A DNA stretch of 64,000 nt from Streptomyces xanthophaeus (GCF_000725805.1 NZ_JOFT01000022.1:62001-126000); one strand, 5' to 3'; counted from the first letter of the stretch, positions 50,341 through 59,402 are shown. The notes: a model not told the origin generated them from the letters alone. Numbers and translations: made by a program.

Positions 50341-50484
50341 TTGAAAGCTCCTTTAGAACGGGATTCCCGGGTACGTGGTCGAGCTCCGCGGGGCTGGCGC
50401 CAACAGCTCGCCGTGCTCCTCTACGCCGCCGTCGTCACCGTTCTGGTGGTCACCCTGGCCATCGCTGGTGATCCCGGCCGCTGA
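50341..50484 (+). CDS. Cassette B: tiny single-span membrane protein with TTA codon
   Basis: A 47-aa protein if the TTG at 50341 is used; a GTG at 50284 would give a longer form overlapping the previous gene. A basic N-terminus (RVRGRAPRGWRQQ) precedes one membrane helix (LAVLLYAAVVTVLVVTLAIA). Codon 5 is TTA. It is the positional and structural counterpart of 10509-10628 (shared LYAA(M/V)V). The start is uncertain, but the hydrophobic helix after a basic stretch and conservation of position support a real gene. Confidence 0.5.
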   Translation: MKAPLERDSRVRGRAPRGWRQQLAVLLYAAVVTVLVVTLAIAGDPGR

Positions 50485-50645
50485 CCGGCAACCGGCTTCC
50501 GGCACGAATCCCGCCTTCGCTCAATCGGTGGCTCGCGCCACCCCCGTCTCCTCACCGGCCCGGGAACAAAGGGCTGGTGAGGCACGCCCCATCGGGGCTG
50601 GGCCGGCATCCGTCGGCCCTGGACTTCCAGGAAATGGAGACACAT

Positions 50646-50801
50646 ATGGCAGCGCAGAAGGAAGACCTGCTGATCGGCGTCGAGAGCCTGATCAAGGTCC
50701 AGGACCGCTTCACCGCTGCGGCGGCGGAGTCCGACTCCACCGGCACCTCCGCGGGCGACGACGGCGAGAACCGCGACGGCCTGAACCTCCCGCAGGAGTA
50801 G
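50646..50801 (+). CDS. Cassette B: 51-aa candidate precursor peptide
   Basis: ATG 50646, with GGAG about 9 nt upstream. It begins MAAQKEDLLIGVESLIKVQD, a helical leader-like part, continues RFTAAAAESDSTGTSAG and ends DDGENRDGLNLPQE. Shared with the cassette A peptide: an LL pair in the leader, then R..A..ESD..(S)G...DG. No Cys; many Ser, Thr, Asp and Asn in the putative core. It precedes the cupin-4 oxygenase by 91 bp. The RiPP-precursor role is inferred from these points. Confidence 0.7.
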   Translation: MAAQKEDLLIGVESLIKVQDRFTAAAAESDSTGTSAGDDGENRDGLNLPQE

Positions 50802-50892
50802 CCCCACCAGTGCGCCGCAGCACCACCCGGGGGCCCGTCATCCACAGCGGGCCCCTGGCCTTCACCCGCCACGACGCCGACCGGAGGAACAC

Positions 50893-52104
50893 GTGGACCA
50901 CCACTTCGTCACCGCAATGGAGAAAGCCCTCGGCTGGGACGGACCAGGCGCACTCGGAGCCGCTTTCGCCCGGGGAACGATCGAGGACCTCGATCTGCTC
51001 GATCGCCTGCTCAACCCCACGAAGCTGCTGGACCTGGTGATGCGCCGCAGCGTCACCACGCCCCAGTTCCGCATCTTCCAGGACGGAGCCGAACTGCACC
51101 CCGGCCGCTACATCCAGCCCTCCGTCACCCGGCGGGGACAGGCCATCCCCATGGCCGACATGCGCCGCGTCGGCGGGCTCATGCGCGAGGGCTGCACCAT
51201 GGTCCTGGACGAGGTCGACTTCTTCGACCCGGCCATGGAGGCCACCTGCCGTGCGCTCCAGTGGTGGGCCCGTGAGCTGGTGCAGGTGAACGCCTACCTG
51301 ACCACCCAGGACGCCAGCGGCTTCAAGCTCCACTGGGACGACCATGACACCGTGATTGTCCAGCTCGCCGGCCGTAAGAGCTGGGAAGTCCGCGGCACCT
51401 CGCGCAAGGTTCCGATGTACCGCGACTCCGCCCCCAATGCCGAGCCCAGCGAGGAAATCGTGTGGCAGGGCGTCATGGAGCCCGGCGACGTGATGCACAT
51501 CCCGCGCGGCTTCTGGCACCAGGCCACCCGCGACGACCAGGGCGACGGCCACAGCCTGCACGCCACCTTCGGCATCGTGAAGCGCGTCGGCGTGAACTGG
51601 CTGGCCTGGCTCGCCGACCAGGCCCGCGCGCAGGACCTGTTCCGGTACGACCTGGACCGCTGGAATTCCCCCGGCCAGTGGGAGGGACAGCAGCACCTCC
51701 TGGCCGACGCCGTCGCCGAGATGGCTACGAAGCTGACTCCGCAGGACTTTTTCGATGCCCGCGAGCGGGAACGCCTGGCCGCCCGGCATGTCCCGGCCAC
51801 CGGCCTGTTCGGCAAGCCTGCGGCCGTCGTGTGCGTCACCGACTTCGAGCCCGTGATCGAACAGCACCACGACGCGGTGGACGTCCTCGCCGCAGGCAAG
51901 AAGCTCACCTTCGCCAGCAAGGCGTACCCCGCCCTTGCGCTGCTGCTGAGCGGCCACCCCGTCGACATCGCCGACGCCACCGAGAAGACCGGCCTGGACG
52001 TGGAACAGCTCGCCGAGATCCTGGTGAAGGAGGAACTGTGCACGGAGCTGACCCCCGCCTTGTCCTCGGCCTACACCGGTCTCGTCACCACCGCGACATC
52101 CTGA
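50893..52104 (+). CDS. Cassette B: JmjC/cupin-4 (ROXA-like) Fe(II)/2-oxoglutarate oxygenase
   Basis: A 403-aa protein from GTG 50893 behind GGAGGA. The iron-binding HxD is in FKLHWDDHDTVIVQLAGRKS near residue 150 and the distal His is in HIPRGFWHQATRD near 210. A C-terminal winged-helix-like segment (DIADATEKTGLDVEQLAEIL) ends the protein. It aligns with the cassette A oxygenase over its full length (shared LHWDDHD and PRG(F/W)WH). It overlaps the downstream AKR gene by 67 bp. Confidence 0.86.
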   Translation: MDHHFVTAMEKALGWDGPGALGAAFARGTIEDLDLLDRLLNPTKLLDLVMRRSVTTPQFRIFQDGAELHPGRYIQPSVTRRGQAIPMADMRRVGGLMREGCTMVLDEVDFFDPAMEATCRALQWWARELVQVNAYLTTQDASGFKLHWDDHDTVIVQLAGRKSWEVRGTSRKVPMYRDSAPNAEPSEEIVWQGVMEPGDVMHIPRGFWHQATRDDQGDGHSLHATFGIVKRVGVNWLAWLADQARAQDLFRYDLDRWNSPGQWEGQQHLLADAVAEMATKLTPQDFFDARERERLAARHVPATGLFGKPAAVVCVTDFEPVIEQHHDAVDVLAAGKKLTFASKAYPALALLLSGHPVDIADATEKTGLDVEQLAEILVKEELCTELTPALSSAYTGLVTTATS

Positions 52105-52883
52105 CGTCCGCACTCGACCTCGGCGTCACCGCCCTGGACACCGCGGCCGCCTACCTCGGATTCCGCTCTCACGCGGTGCTGGCCGAGACATCGGCCGATC
52201 TGCTGCCGAAGTTCGCCCTCTCCACGAAGGTGGGCTTCTTCCCGGGCGCCGGAGGTACTGAGCACTCCCTCGATCCGAGTCGGCTGCGCCTGGCCATCGA
52301 GAAGGCGGCGCGGGAACTCGGCAGGGAACCCGACACCGTGCTCCTCCACAACCCCGAACGGAGCCTCACGGGCCTGTCCCCGGCAGATGGCCACACCCTC
52401 CTCGGCAATGCCTGCACCGCTCTGGCCGACGCCGCCCGCGACGGTCTGTGCGGCGCCTGGGGTGTGGCTTCCTGGGATACCCGATCACTCGGCATGGTCC
52501 GGGTGGACGACCTGCCGTCTCCGGACGTCCTGATGGTCCGGGCCGGGCTCCTCGTAGGCATCGGCTTACTCGACGCCACAACCGTCTTGCGCATGGCCTG
52601 GCAGCCGGGCAGAACCTGGGGCATGAGTCCCTTCGGCGGCGGCCACCGGAAAGTGTGGGAGGAATTCGACCCCCGGCCGTTCCTGCGACCGAGTCACGGG
52701 GATCTGTCCCGCATACAGGCGGCGTTCCGGACCGCGTTCCACCTGCCCACCGCCTCCGCGATGGCGGTCGGCACCGACGACCCCAGCCACCTGGCCCAGT
52801 TGCTCCAGGCCCTGGGCACGGAGGTGGACACCGCCGCCGTCAGTCAGTACCTGCGGGCCCTCGACGGACACCGTCAGAGCTGA
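52038..52883 (+). CDS. Cassette B: aldo/keto reductase family protein
   Basis: A 281-aa protein. GTG 52038 was chosen because AAGGAGGA ends 4 nt upstream and the frame before it is only a shadow of the oxygenase gene. Tetrad: Asp and Tyr in VTALDTAAAYLGF near 33-42, Lys in LSTKVGFF near 60-65, His in TVLLHNPERS near 105-110. A TTA codon lies in IGLLDA. It is shorter than the cassette A partner but keeps KVGFF and HNPE. Its 3-prime end is convergent with the kinase gene. Confidence 0.84.
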   Translation: MHGADPRLVLGLHRSRHHRDILTSALDLGVTALDTAAAYLGFRSHAVLAETSADLLPKFALSTKVGFFPGAGGTEHSLDPSRLRLAIEKAARELGREPDTVLLHNPERSLTGLSPADGHTLLGNACTALADAARDGLCGAWGVASWDTRSLGMVRVDDLPSPDVLMVRAGLLVGIGLLDATTVLRMAWQPGRTWGMSPFGGGHRKVWEEFDPRPFLRPSHGDLSRIQAAFRTAFHLPTASAMAVGTDDPSHLAQLLQALGTEVDTAAVSQYLRALDGHRQS

Positions 52884-53731
52884 AGCTCCGCCACCAGGCG
52901 CTCGGCCTCCCTCCGGGCCGGCGCCAGCAGCGGATCCTCTTCGTAGGCATAAGGTCCGACGATCTTCGACAGGAAGAACAGCGACATCAGCTTGCCGTCC
53001 CGGCTCTCCAAGTCCGTACGCCGCTCCCGGTGGACACGGTCCGCGAGACCCGGGACGGCAAGCGCGTTGCCCCATAGGGTTGCGGCGTCCAGGCCTCGGG
53101 GCGCCATGCCCCAGTCCTCCCAGTCGATGAGGGAGAACTCCGGTCCCATCACGTTGGCCCAGGTCAGATCTGCATGAGCCGGCGCCCACCGCTCGATCCG
53201 CGTATCGGCCACCCCGGGGAACACTGCCCCGAGGGTCTGGGTCACCTGCTCCTGCGTGATCGTCACCGTGTCCGGCGTCGCGATCCGCGGCGTCTGCTGT
53301 GAGGCAAGCGCGTCCAACGAAGCGTTCAACGCCTCCCACCACTTGTCCGGCAAGCCCGGGTCTTCGAGCACCAGGGCGCCCTTGCCAACAGACGGCGACG
53401 GAATCAGCTCCAGCTCATCCGCGCGCCACATCACCGGCTCGCCTGGCTCGCGCCACGCCACACCCTGGTACCACTCGGGCATCGCGACACCTTGCAGCAC
53501 GGCAGCAGCCTCGGTCCCGTTCCAGCCCTGCGGGCCGATCCGCTCGAATCCCCGCCGCTCGATACGCACCCACGTGCCCCGCTCCGTACGGCCCCCCAAG
53601 GAACGGCGCTTGCGCACCAAGACCTCCCGAACCAACCGCACGTGTAGAGCCTCTTCCACGCGCTCCAGCACGTCTTCAACCGGCTGACAGCGTAGATCCA
53701 CCTGGGCAGCAACGGGCAGGGATCCGTTCAT
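52874..53731 (-). CDS. Cassette B: aminoglycoside-phosphotransferase-fold kinase
   Basis: A 285-aa protein from ATG 53731 (GAGGAGG upstream). The catalytic loop is HADLTWANVMG, a relaxed form of HGDxxxxN with Asp and Asn kept, and the metal site is SLIDWEDWGMAP. It is the counterpart of 7366-8220 (HGDLHWGN, FLDWERWG). Here the gene is inverted relative to the rest of the cassette and overlaps the AKR gene tail to tail by 10 bp, so it has its own promoter. Confidence 0.8.
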   Translation of the reverse strand: MNGSLPVAAQVDLRCQPVEDVLERVEEALHVRLVREVLVRKRRSLGGRTERGTWVRIERRGFERIGPQGWNGTEAAAVLQGVAMPEWYQGVAWREPGEPVMWRADELELIPSPSVGKGALVLEDPGLPDKWWEALNASLDALASQQTPRIATPDTVTITQEQVTQTLGAVFPGVADTRIERWAPAHADLTWANVMGPEFSLIDWEDWGMAPRGLDAATLWGNALAVPGLADRVHRERRTDLESRDGKLMSLFFLSKIVGPYAYEEDPLLAPARREAERLVAELQL

Positions 53732-53930
53732 CACGACCTCCTCGGCAAACGGATGACCGTAGCAGGAAGGGGCCCAGCAACACGATGGTCCGTCAACTCA
53801 GAACTTATCAACTTCCGCCCCATCATCGGCCGTTGCAAGGGCGGCCACCGCCTTGCCCACGCCGGTGGCCGGAGCGGCTTTGGCCGGTGTCCTGTTCGGG
53901 CTGGGGTGTGACGAGATCGTGTGCGGGGGT

Positions 53931-53955
53931 TTCCACAGGGCGGGACTTATCCACA
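53931..53955. other. DnaA-box-like pair
   Basis: TTATCCACA at 53947-53955 matches the general bacterial DnaA box, and TTTCCACAG lies about 17 nt before it. Two near-consensus boxes together in a gap (53732-54025) ahead of plasmid-like genes could be an origin relic or a DnaA-regulated promoter. Two boxes alone are not enough to claim an origin. Confidence 0.35.
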
Positions 53956-54025
53956 GCGCTAACCACGGTTCTGATCAAGGTGGGACGATTTCTCCGTTCC
54001 GAAGCGCGTGAAGGAGGGGATGGGG

Positions 54026-54439
54026 ATGACGACGGCTGCATTGTGGGAGCTCGATGCTCAGCTCGACTCCGAGGACACTCTGACGATCCTGTCGGCCGTC
54101 TGGGACGTGTTCACCGTGGCGGCCAAGGTGGCCGATGCGATCACGTTCGAGGAGGGCAGCGAAGAGCTGCAGGCGATGTCCGCCGCCCGGCAGTGCATGG
54201 CAGGCCGCGATCTGCTGCCTCTGCCGCAGAGCGGATCGCCCGCGGAGGTGCCGGAGCTCGCGCCGGGTAGCGCTGGTCTGGACCCGTTCGTGCGGCTCCT
54301 GGAGCACGCTCAGCAGTCCCTGATCCGGCTCGCCGCCACCGCTGACCAGCTCGGCGGGGGAGCGGAACGGTCGCTGCGAGAGGCCATCCAGTTGGCGTCG
54401 CGTGCGGCCGTGGCGCTGGCCGCAGTGCGGGGGCAGTGA
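54026..54439 (+). CDS. Small helical hypothetical protein, plasmid/island type
   Basis: A 137-aa protein from ATG 54026, 8 nt behind AAGGAGG. It is almost wholly helical (LWELDAQLDSEDTLTILSAV, DPFVRLLEHAQQSLIRLAAT, RSLREAIQLASRAAVALAAV), without Cys or recognisable motifs. The stop is 1 nt before the GTG of the next gene, so the two are translationally coupled and probably act together. The family is not recognised. Confidence 0.65.
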   Translation: MTTAALWELDAQLDSEDTLTILSAVWDVFTVAAKVADAITFEEGSEELQAMSAARQCMAGRDLLPLPQSGSPAEVPELAPGSAGLDPFVRLLEHAQQSLIRLAATADQLGGGAERSLREAIQLASRAAVALAAVRGQ

Positions 54440-54440
54440 G

Positions 54441-56045
54441 GTGACCACTCTGGGGGAACTGTTCGATGTCGCGGTCGCTCATCTCGTCGGGGCCGCCGAG
54501 ACGCCGCTCGCATCGATCGGGCCGGAGGAACGGGTAGCGCTGATCGGCCGCGTCGAAGACGTACTGACCCAGGTCAGAAGCGGGTTGGGTCCTCGCGCTT
54601 ACACCCCGGTGCTGACCACGGAGGAGCGGGAGCTGACCGTCTCCGAACGGAACCTGGAGGGCTGCCTCGACCAGGCGTCTTCGTGGCTGGGTACCGCCCG
54701 GAGCCACCTTCAGGCACCCGCCTCCGAGGCCATCGGGCCGGCCGGGGACCGGATCTCCGCCGCAGCGCAGGCCGTCGGAGCGGTGCGCGACACGATCACC
54801 AGTCATCTGGGGCCGGACCGGGCACCGCTGACGCCGTATGCCTACCTGTTGCGGCACCAGGCCGCCTTCGACTACCTGTCCCGCCGGTACTCCGAGGTGG
54901 CCTGGACGGCCGGCGAGGTGGTGCACCGTCTCTCTCAGGGCGTCGAGCACCCGGGTGCGGGCGAGGCCTTCGAGGCGGCAAGGGCGTCTCTCGCCCAGGC
55001 CTCCGTGTACGCCCGGGCGGGAGGCCGTGAAGCCGACGTGCACCTGGAGACCTTCCCGCTGGCCCTGCCCGTCGCACCGGTCCAGGCCACTCCTGCCGAC
55101 GCGACCAGTGCCGTCACTGTGCGGCTCGGCGAGGACAGTGAGCGGCTGTCCCGGGCCGCGTACGGCGCCCTGCACGACCGTGACGAACAGCGGATGAGCG
55201 GGTCGGACTTCCGGCAGCTCTCCAGCTGGACGGCGACGACCCGCATCCTGACCGGCCGTCTCCTGCTCCACGTCGCGGCGAGCATGCCGGAGGGGCCGGT
55301 ACGGACCGGCTTCAAGGATGCGGCCGGCGCGCTGCGGAAGTCGTCGCAGGTCTGGACCGCGGCCGCTGCGGGGTGGATGGACATCGTGGACCTGGCCGAC
55401 CCCCGGGAACGTCCCGCTCTTCCCCCGCCCGGACTCGGCCTCGTTCGGCGGGGCGAGCTCGTGCAGATGCCCACGACCGACCCGCACCCCGCCGTGGTCA
55501 TCTCCCGCACGGCCGCCACACGCGTGGGCCAGCTCTTGTTCGGCCCGCAGTGGGAGCCGGAGCAGGGCCTGGGAACGTCGAGGCCCGGTGCTGGCGTCCT
55601 CGCGGACGCCGGAGGTCCGGGCGCCTTGGCAGCCTCCCTGTACCGGCTGCCCTCGGCCGGCTGGCAGATGGCAGCCGCAGCGCCGTTGGCGGTCAAGCGT
55701 GCGGGGGCGGGGCTGGTCGCCGATGCCGCCGAACATCGGCCTCCCGGCTGGAACGAGAACTGGCGCTTCTACTCCGTGCACCCCCGAGAGGTGGAGCGGC
55801 TGGCGGGCGCGTACGCGGCGGTGATGACGGCGGAGCAGGCCGCGGCAGGGGCTTTGCTGGACATCGCCCGCCGGGCAGGGGTTGCAGTGCCTCGCGCAGT
55901 CCTGGACGCCTCTGCGCACCGGGCCATCGCCGAGGAGCAGCGCTGGGCGCCGAGGCAGCAGGTGCAGGCGAAGCCCCGGGAGCTGCCTCGGGCGCACGTG
56001 CCGGTCGACCTGGTGGTCGGACGTCGCCCGGGGATGCGCCGCTGA
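54441..56045 (+). CDS. Large helical hypothetical protein, plasmid/island type
   Basis: A 534-aa protein from GTG 54441. It is predominantly helical and Ala/Arg-rich, with LTPYAYLLRHQAAFDYLSRR, RMSGSDFRQLSSWTATTRIL and a C-terminal GWNENWRFYSVHPREVERLA, MTAEQAAAGALLDIARRAG. Such proteins occur on Streptomyces integrative elements with a coupled small partner, as here. No membrane span, nuclease or ATPase motif is visible. The role is unknown. Confidence 0.7.
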   Translation: MTTLGELFDVAVAHLVGAAETPLASIGPEERVALIGRVEDVLTQVRSGLGPRAYTPVLTTEERELTVSERNLEGCLDQASSWLGTARSHLQAPASEAIGPAGDRISAAAQAVGAVRDTITSHLGPDRAPLTPYAYLLRHQAAFDYLSRRYSEVAWTAGEVVHRLSQGVEHPGAGEAFEAARASLAQASVYARAGGREADVHLETFPLALPVAPVQATPADATSAVTVRLGEDSERLSRAAYGALHDRDEQRMSGSDFRQLSSWTATTRILTGRLLLHVAASMPEGPVRTGFKDAAGALRKSSQVWTAAAAGWMDIVDLADPRERPALPPPGLGLVRRGELVQMPTTDPHPAVVISRTAATRVGQLLFGPQWEPEQGLGTSRPGAGVLADAGGPGALAASLYRLPSAGWQMAAAAPLAVKRAGAGLVADAAEHRPPGWNENWRFYSVHPREVERLAGAYAAVMTAEQAAAGALLDIARRAGVAVPRAVLDASAHRAIAEEQRWAPRQQVQAKPRELPRAHVPVDLVVGRRPGMRR

Positions 56046-56517
56046 GCGGCGACGGCCGGAATCAGGGGCCAACCGTCCGGCGACCGGCACGTGTTCTCCG
56101 AGCCGATCACCGCCTGGCGGCAACCCCGCCTCCAGGTCGTGGACCTGACCACGGTCGGCGATGGAGGCATCGGCGGTCAGCAGTCGGGCGGTCGTGTCGT
56201 GCCCGTTTCCACGTAGGCCACGGGCGCGAAGGAATCAATATCTATCCCCGCGGTCATAGAGTTTAATGGGCCCCGCACGGAGAGTTTTTGTCGCACCGCA
56301 CGCGGTGGAAATATTTTCCGTACACAAGCCGCTGCAGCGTGCTACTGTCGATCTCGGTTGCAGTTTTGGTTCCCAAAAACTTCAAGCGCTCCAGTCGGCC
56401 TCAGCGCCACAATCGAGCGCTTCATATTTCCGGGTCATTTTCCGGCGGGGCATCATCGCGGCGACACGGTGTCCGTACAGTGCGGATGCTGGTGTACTGC
56501 CCCAAAGGAGATACGAC
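56046..56517 (+). promoter_or_regulatory. Long AT-enriched upstream region of the cold-shock gene
   Basis: No gene is seen in this 470-bp stretch. From about 56230 it becomes AT-rich for this genome (AATCAATATCTATCC, GGAAATATTTTCCG, CATTTTCCGG), with the dyad GGAAA-TAT-TTTCC near 56308-56320. Cold-shock genes usually have long structured 5-prime untranslated leaders; this segment fits such a leader plus promoter. Confidence 0.5.
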
Positions 56518-56721
56518 ATGGCATCTGGCACCGTGAAGTGGTTCAACGCGGCCAAGGGTTTCGGCTTCATCGAGCAGGACGGTGGCGGCGACGACGTCTT
56601 CGCCCACTTCTCGAACATTGCCGCCCAGGGCTTCCGCGAGCTGCTGGAAGGCCAGAAGGTCAACTTCGACATCGCGCAGGGCCAGAAGGGCCCGACGGCC
56701 GAGAACATCGTTCCCGCCTGA
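56518..56721 (+). CDS. csp: Cold-shock protein, CspA family
   Basis: A 67-aa single cold-shock domain from ATG 56518 (AAAGGAG upstream). It carries RNP1 (KGFGFIEQ) and RNP2 (VFAHFSNI) and starts [16 protein letters not shown] like other Streptomyces SF40-type cold-shock proteins. It binds single-stranded RNA/DNA and melts structure at low temperature. A strong terminator follows 18 bp after the stop. The DEAD-box helicase gene downstream is a functional partner. Confidence 0.97.
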   Translation: MASGTVKWFNAAKGFGFIEQDGGGDDVFAHFSNIAAQGFRELLEGQKVNFDIAQGQKGPTAENIVPA

Positions 56722-56739
56722 CGCTGACGCGCATTCCGT

Positions 56740-56777
56740 AGCTGGGGCCCGCATCCCTCGGGGTGCGGGCCCCAGCT
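56740..56777 (+). terminator. Strong hairpin terminator after csp
   Basis: AGCTGGGGCCCGCA and TGCGGGCCCCAGCT form a perfect 14-bp stem with a 10-nt loop, 18 bp after the csp stop. The U-tract is lacking, as is usual in Streptomyces. It separates csp from the helicase gene; the gap 56778-57037 probably holds the helicase leader. Confidence 0.85.
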
Positions 56778-57037
56778 GCACGCATTTCCCGCAGTGCGGT
56801 CACCTGCAGGACGAAGCATTCAGGGGCCCAGCCTCGTCGAGCTTCAACCGACCCGACTTTTCTGGATTTCGCGTCCGCATGACGCCATCCCCATCTCAGC
56901 GCATGCGCCCGTACGGAATCCCTGTAGGCCAGAGTCGATTTCGCTTTCGCATTCCATTCGGCCCGTTCTTGTGATTCCCCGCGCTGCTTTCCGCTGCGGG
57001 AATTCCTTGATATGTGCCGCATCAAGGAAGGTTCTGA

Positions 57038-58552
57038 ATGAACCGCACACGTACGAACGACCGTTCCTCTCGCACCCGCACCCGCACCGGCGGCCCCGCT
57101 TCCGGGGCTGCCACCGGTTCGGAGCGGGGCAACCGCTTCGGCTCGTCGGCCCCGAGCCGCTCCGCAGGTCCGAGCCGCTCCGGCGGCTACGGCCGCCGGC
57201 CCGCCGCGATCCAAGGCGAGTTCGCCCTGCCGAAGACGATCACTCCGGCGCTGCCCGCCGTCGAGGCCTTCGCCGACCTCGCCATGCCGGCCGAGCTGCT
57301 GGCCGCTCTCGGCACGCAGGGCCTGACCGTGCCCTTCCCGATCCAGGGCGCCACCCTGCCCAACACCCTTGCGGGCCGTGACGTGCTCGGCCGCGGGCGC
57401 ACCGGCTCCGGCAAGACCCTCGCCTTCGGCCTCGCGCTGCTGGCCCGTACCGCCGGGCAGCGTGCCGAGCCCCGCCAGCCGCTCGCCCTCGTCCTCGTCC
57501 CGACCCGCGAGCTGGCCCAGCAGGTGACCGACGCCCTCGCCCCCTACGCCCGCGCCGTGAAGCTGCGCTTGACCACGGTCGTCGGCGGCATGTCGATCGG
57601 CAAGCAGGCCGGAGCGCTGCGCGGGGGCACAGAGGTCGTCGTGGCCACGCCCGGCCGGTTGAAGGACCTCATCGACCGCGGCGACTGCCGGCTGAACCAG
57701 GTCGCGATCACCGTCCTCGACGAGGCCGACCAGATGGCCGACATGGGCTTCATGCCGCAGGTCACCGCCCTCCTCGACCAGGTGCGCCCCGAGGGCCAGC
57801 GGATGCTGTTCTCCGCCACCCTCGACCGCAACGTCGACCTGCTGGTCCGGCGCTACCTCACCGACCCCGTCGTGCACTCGGTGGACCCCTCGGCCGGTGC
57901 GGTGACGACGATGGAGCACCACGTGCTGCACGTCCACGGCGCCGACAAGCACCGGACGACGACGGAGATCGCGGCGCGCGAGGGCCGGGTGATGATGTTC
58001 CTGGACACCAAGCACGCCGTGGACCGGCTGACCGAGGACCTGCTGAACAGCGGCGTCCGGGCCGCCGCCCTGCACGGCGGGAAGTCGCAGCCCCAGCGCA
58101 CACGCACCCTGGCCCAGTTCAAGACCGGACACGTGACCGTGCTGGTCGCGACGAACGTGGCGGCGCGCGGCATCCACGTCGACGACCTCGACCTCGTCGT
58201 CAACGTCGACCCGCCCACCGACCCCAAGGACTACCTCCACCGCGGCGGCCGCACCGCCCGCGCCGGCGAGTCCGGCAGCGTCGTCACCCTCGTCACCCCG
58301 GGCCAGCGCCGCGACATGACCCGCCTCATGCAGGCCGCCGGCATCACCCCGCAGACCACCCAGGTCCGCTCCGGCGAAGAGGCGCTCAACCGCATCACCG
58401 GCTCCCAGGCCCCCTCCGGGATCCCCGTCGTCATCACCGCACCGGTCGTCGAACGCGCCAAGCGCAGCGCGGCCTCCCGGGGGAGGCGCCGACCTGCTTC
58501 GACCGTCCGGCGCGTGAGCGTGCGGCAGTCCGCCTTCGATGCGGCGGCCTGA
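57038..58552 (+). CDS. DEAD-box ATP-dependent RNA helicase
   Basis: A 504-aa protein with an Arg/Gly/Ser-rich N-terminal extension (to about residue 55), then the two RecA-like domains. Motifs: Q-motif region (VPFPIQGATLP), I (GRGRTGSGKT), Ia (PTRELAQQ), GG, Ib (ATPGRL), II (VLDEADQM), III (FSATL), IV (VMMFLDTKHA), V (ATNVAARGIHVDDL) and VI (HRGGRTARAG). It unwinds RNA and works with the cold-shock protein upstream. The C-terminus is basic (RSAASRGRRRPAS). Confidence 0.96.
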   Translation: MNRTRTNDRSSRTRTRTGGPASGAATGSERGNRFGSSAPSRSAGPSRSGGYGRRPAAIQGEFALPKTITPALPAVEAFADLAMPAELLAALGTQGLTVPFPIQGATLPNTLAGRDVLGRGRTGSGKTLAFGLALLARTAGQRAEPRQPLALVLVPTRELAQQVTDALAPYARAVKLRLTTVVGGMSIGKQAGALRGGTEVVVATPGRLKDLIDRGDCRLNQVAITVLDEADQMADMGFMPQVTALLDQVRPEGQRMLFSATLDRNVDLLVRRYLTDPVVHSVDPSAGAVTTMEHHVLHVHGADKHRTTTEIAAREGRVMMFLDTKHAVDRLTEDLLNSGVRAAALHGGKSQPQRTRTLAQFKTGHVTVLVATNVAARGIHVDDLDLVVNVDPPTDPKDYLHRGGRTARAGESGSVVTLVTPGQRRDMTRLMQAAGITPQTTQVRSGEEALNRITGSQAPSGIPVVITAPVVERAKRSAASRGRRRPASTVRRVSVRQSAFDAAA

Positions 58553-58598
58553 GAAGCACATGATGAGGAAACTGACCCATCTCTGCAGGAGGCACGTT

Positions 58599-59003
58599 TT
58601 GACGCTGGTCCAGATGCATTTCCGCTCGACGAACGCCAACCCCGTGCACCGGACGGTGGACGACGCGATGGAGGCGGCCGGTCCGCAGGTCTGTGACGAC
58701 ATGACGGTCGAGGTGGCCCTGGCCGTCATGGCCAGTGCCCGCGCGGGTCATCTGCTCGTCTGCGACGAGGACGGCCTGTGCACCGGGCTGGTCACCCAGG
58801 CAAGGCTCGCCACCGTCCGCGACAGCGCGGCGTACACGGACCAGGTCCGTCTCCGCGACCTCCTGGGAGACCGCGGGCCGGTCACCTCGCCCTTGACCAC
58901 GGTGGCCGAGGCCGAGCACGCGATGCGCTACCGCCGGCTCGATGCCCTGCCGGTCGTCGACGAGCAGGGCAGCGCTCTGGGCGTCCTCGCCCTTGCCCGC
59001 TGA
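58599..59003 (+). CDS. CBS-domain protein
   Basis: A 134-aa protein. TTG 58599 was chosen because AGGAGG lies 6 nt before it; an ATG at 58560 is possible. Two CBS motifs form a Bateman module: DDMTVEVALAVMASARAGHL, LVCDEDGLCTGLVTQARL and SPLTTVAEAEHAMRYRRLDA, LPVVDEQGSALGVLALAR. Such modules bind adenine nucleotides. It is 46 bp after the helicase gene and in the same direction, so probably in the same operon. Confidence 0.88.
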   Translation: MTLVQMHFRSTNANPVHRTVDDAMEAAGPQVCDDMTVEVALAVMASARAGHLLVCDEDGLCTGLVTQARLATVRDSAAYTDQVRLRDLLGDRGPVTSPLTTVAEAEHAMRYRRLDALPVVDEQGSALGVLALAR

Positions 59004-59054
59004 TCCGCCTCACCACGGCACGACCGTCCCCCGTTCTTCTTCCTGTGAGGCCAC

Positions 59055-59366
59055 ATGCGCTGTGTCATCGCCCGTTTCCCGTTCGACCTGACCAAGAGCG
59101 GTGTCCTGGAGTCGATGAAGGGCATCAAACCGGAGCAGGTCGTCGGCGAGTCAGTGATCATCGGGCGGCGTACCTACCCCGTCAAGCAGGTCGGCCAGGT
59201 CATCACTCGGCAGGACCGCCGTGACTTCAGCGCCGGTGAAGTCCTGCGGGCCATGAACCAGCTCGGGTTCACCTGCCGCGGCCTGCCCCGGGCGGCCGTG
59301 CCCACGCGCGTCCTCAGCCCGCTCCAGCAGGCTTCCGCGATGCTCGGCATCCCGGTGACCGTCTGA
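59055..59366 (+). CDS. SCO5918-family small protein
   Basis: A 103-aa protein starting MRCVIARFPFDLTKSGVLES, followed by KGIKPEQVVGESVIIGRRTY and VKQVGQVITRQDRRDFSAGE. This is the conserved small protein found downstream of the csp/DEAD helicase/CBS genes in Streptomyces and called SCO5918 family in current annotation (from memory). Its function is unknown. A strong terminator ends the operon 37 bp later. Confidence 0.85.
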   Translation: MRCVIARFPFDLTKSGVLESMKGIKPEQVVGESVIIGRRTYPVKQVGQVITRQDRRDFSAGEVLRAMNQLGFTCRGLPRAAVPTRVLSPLQQASAMLGIPVTV

Positions 59367-59402
59367 CGGACAGGGCCGGCGCAAGCCGACACCGAACAGC
59401 GA

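Noticed and set aside
56660..58729. 689-aa minus-strand ORF opposite the helicase gene
   Set aside because: No ribosome binding site and low-complexity shadow sequence; the helicase on the other strand has all its motifs.
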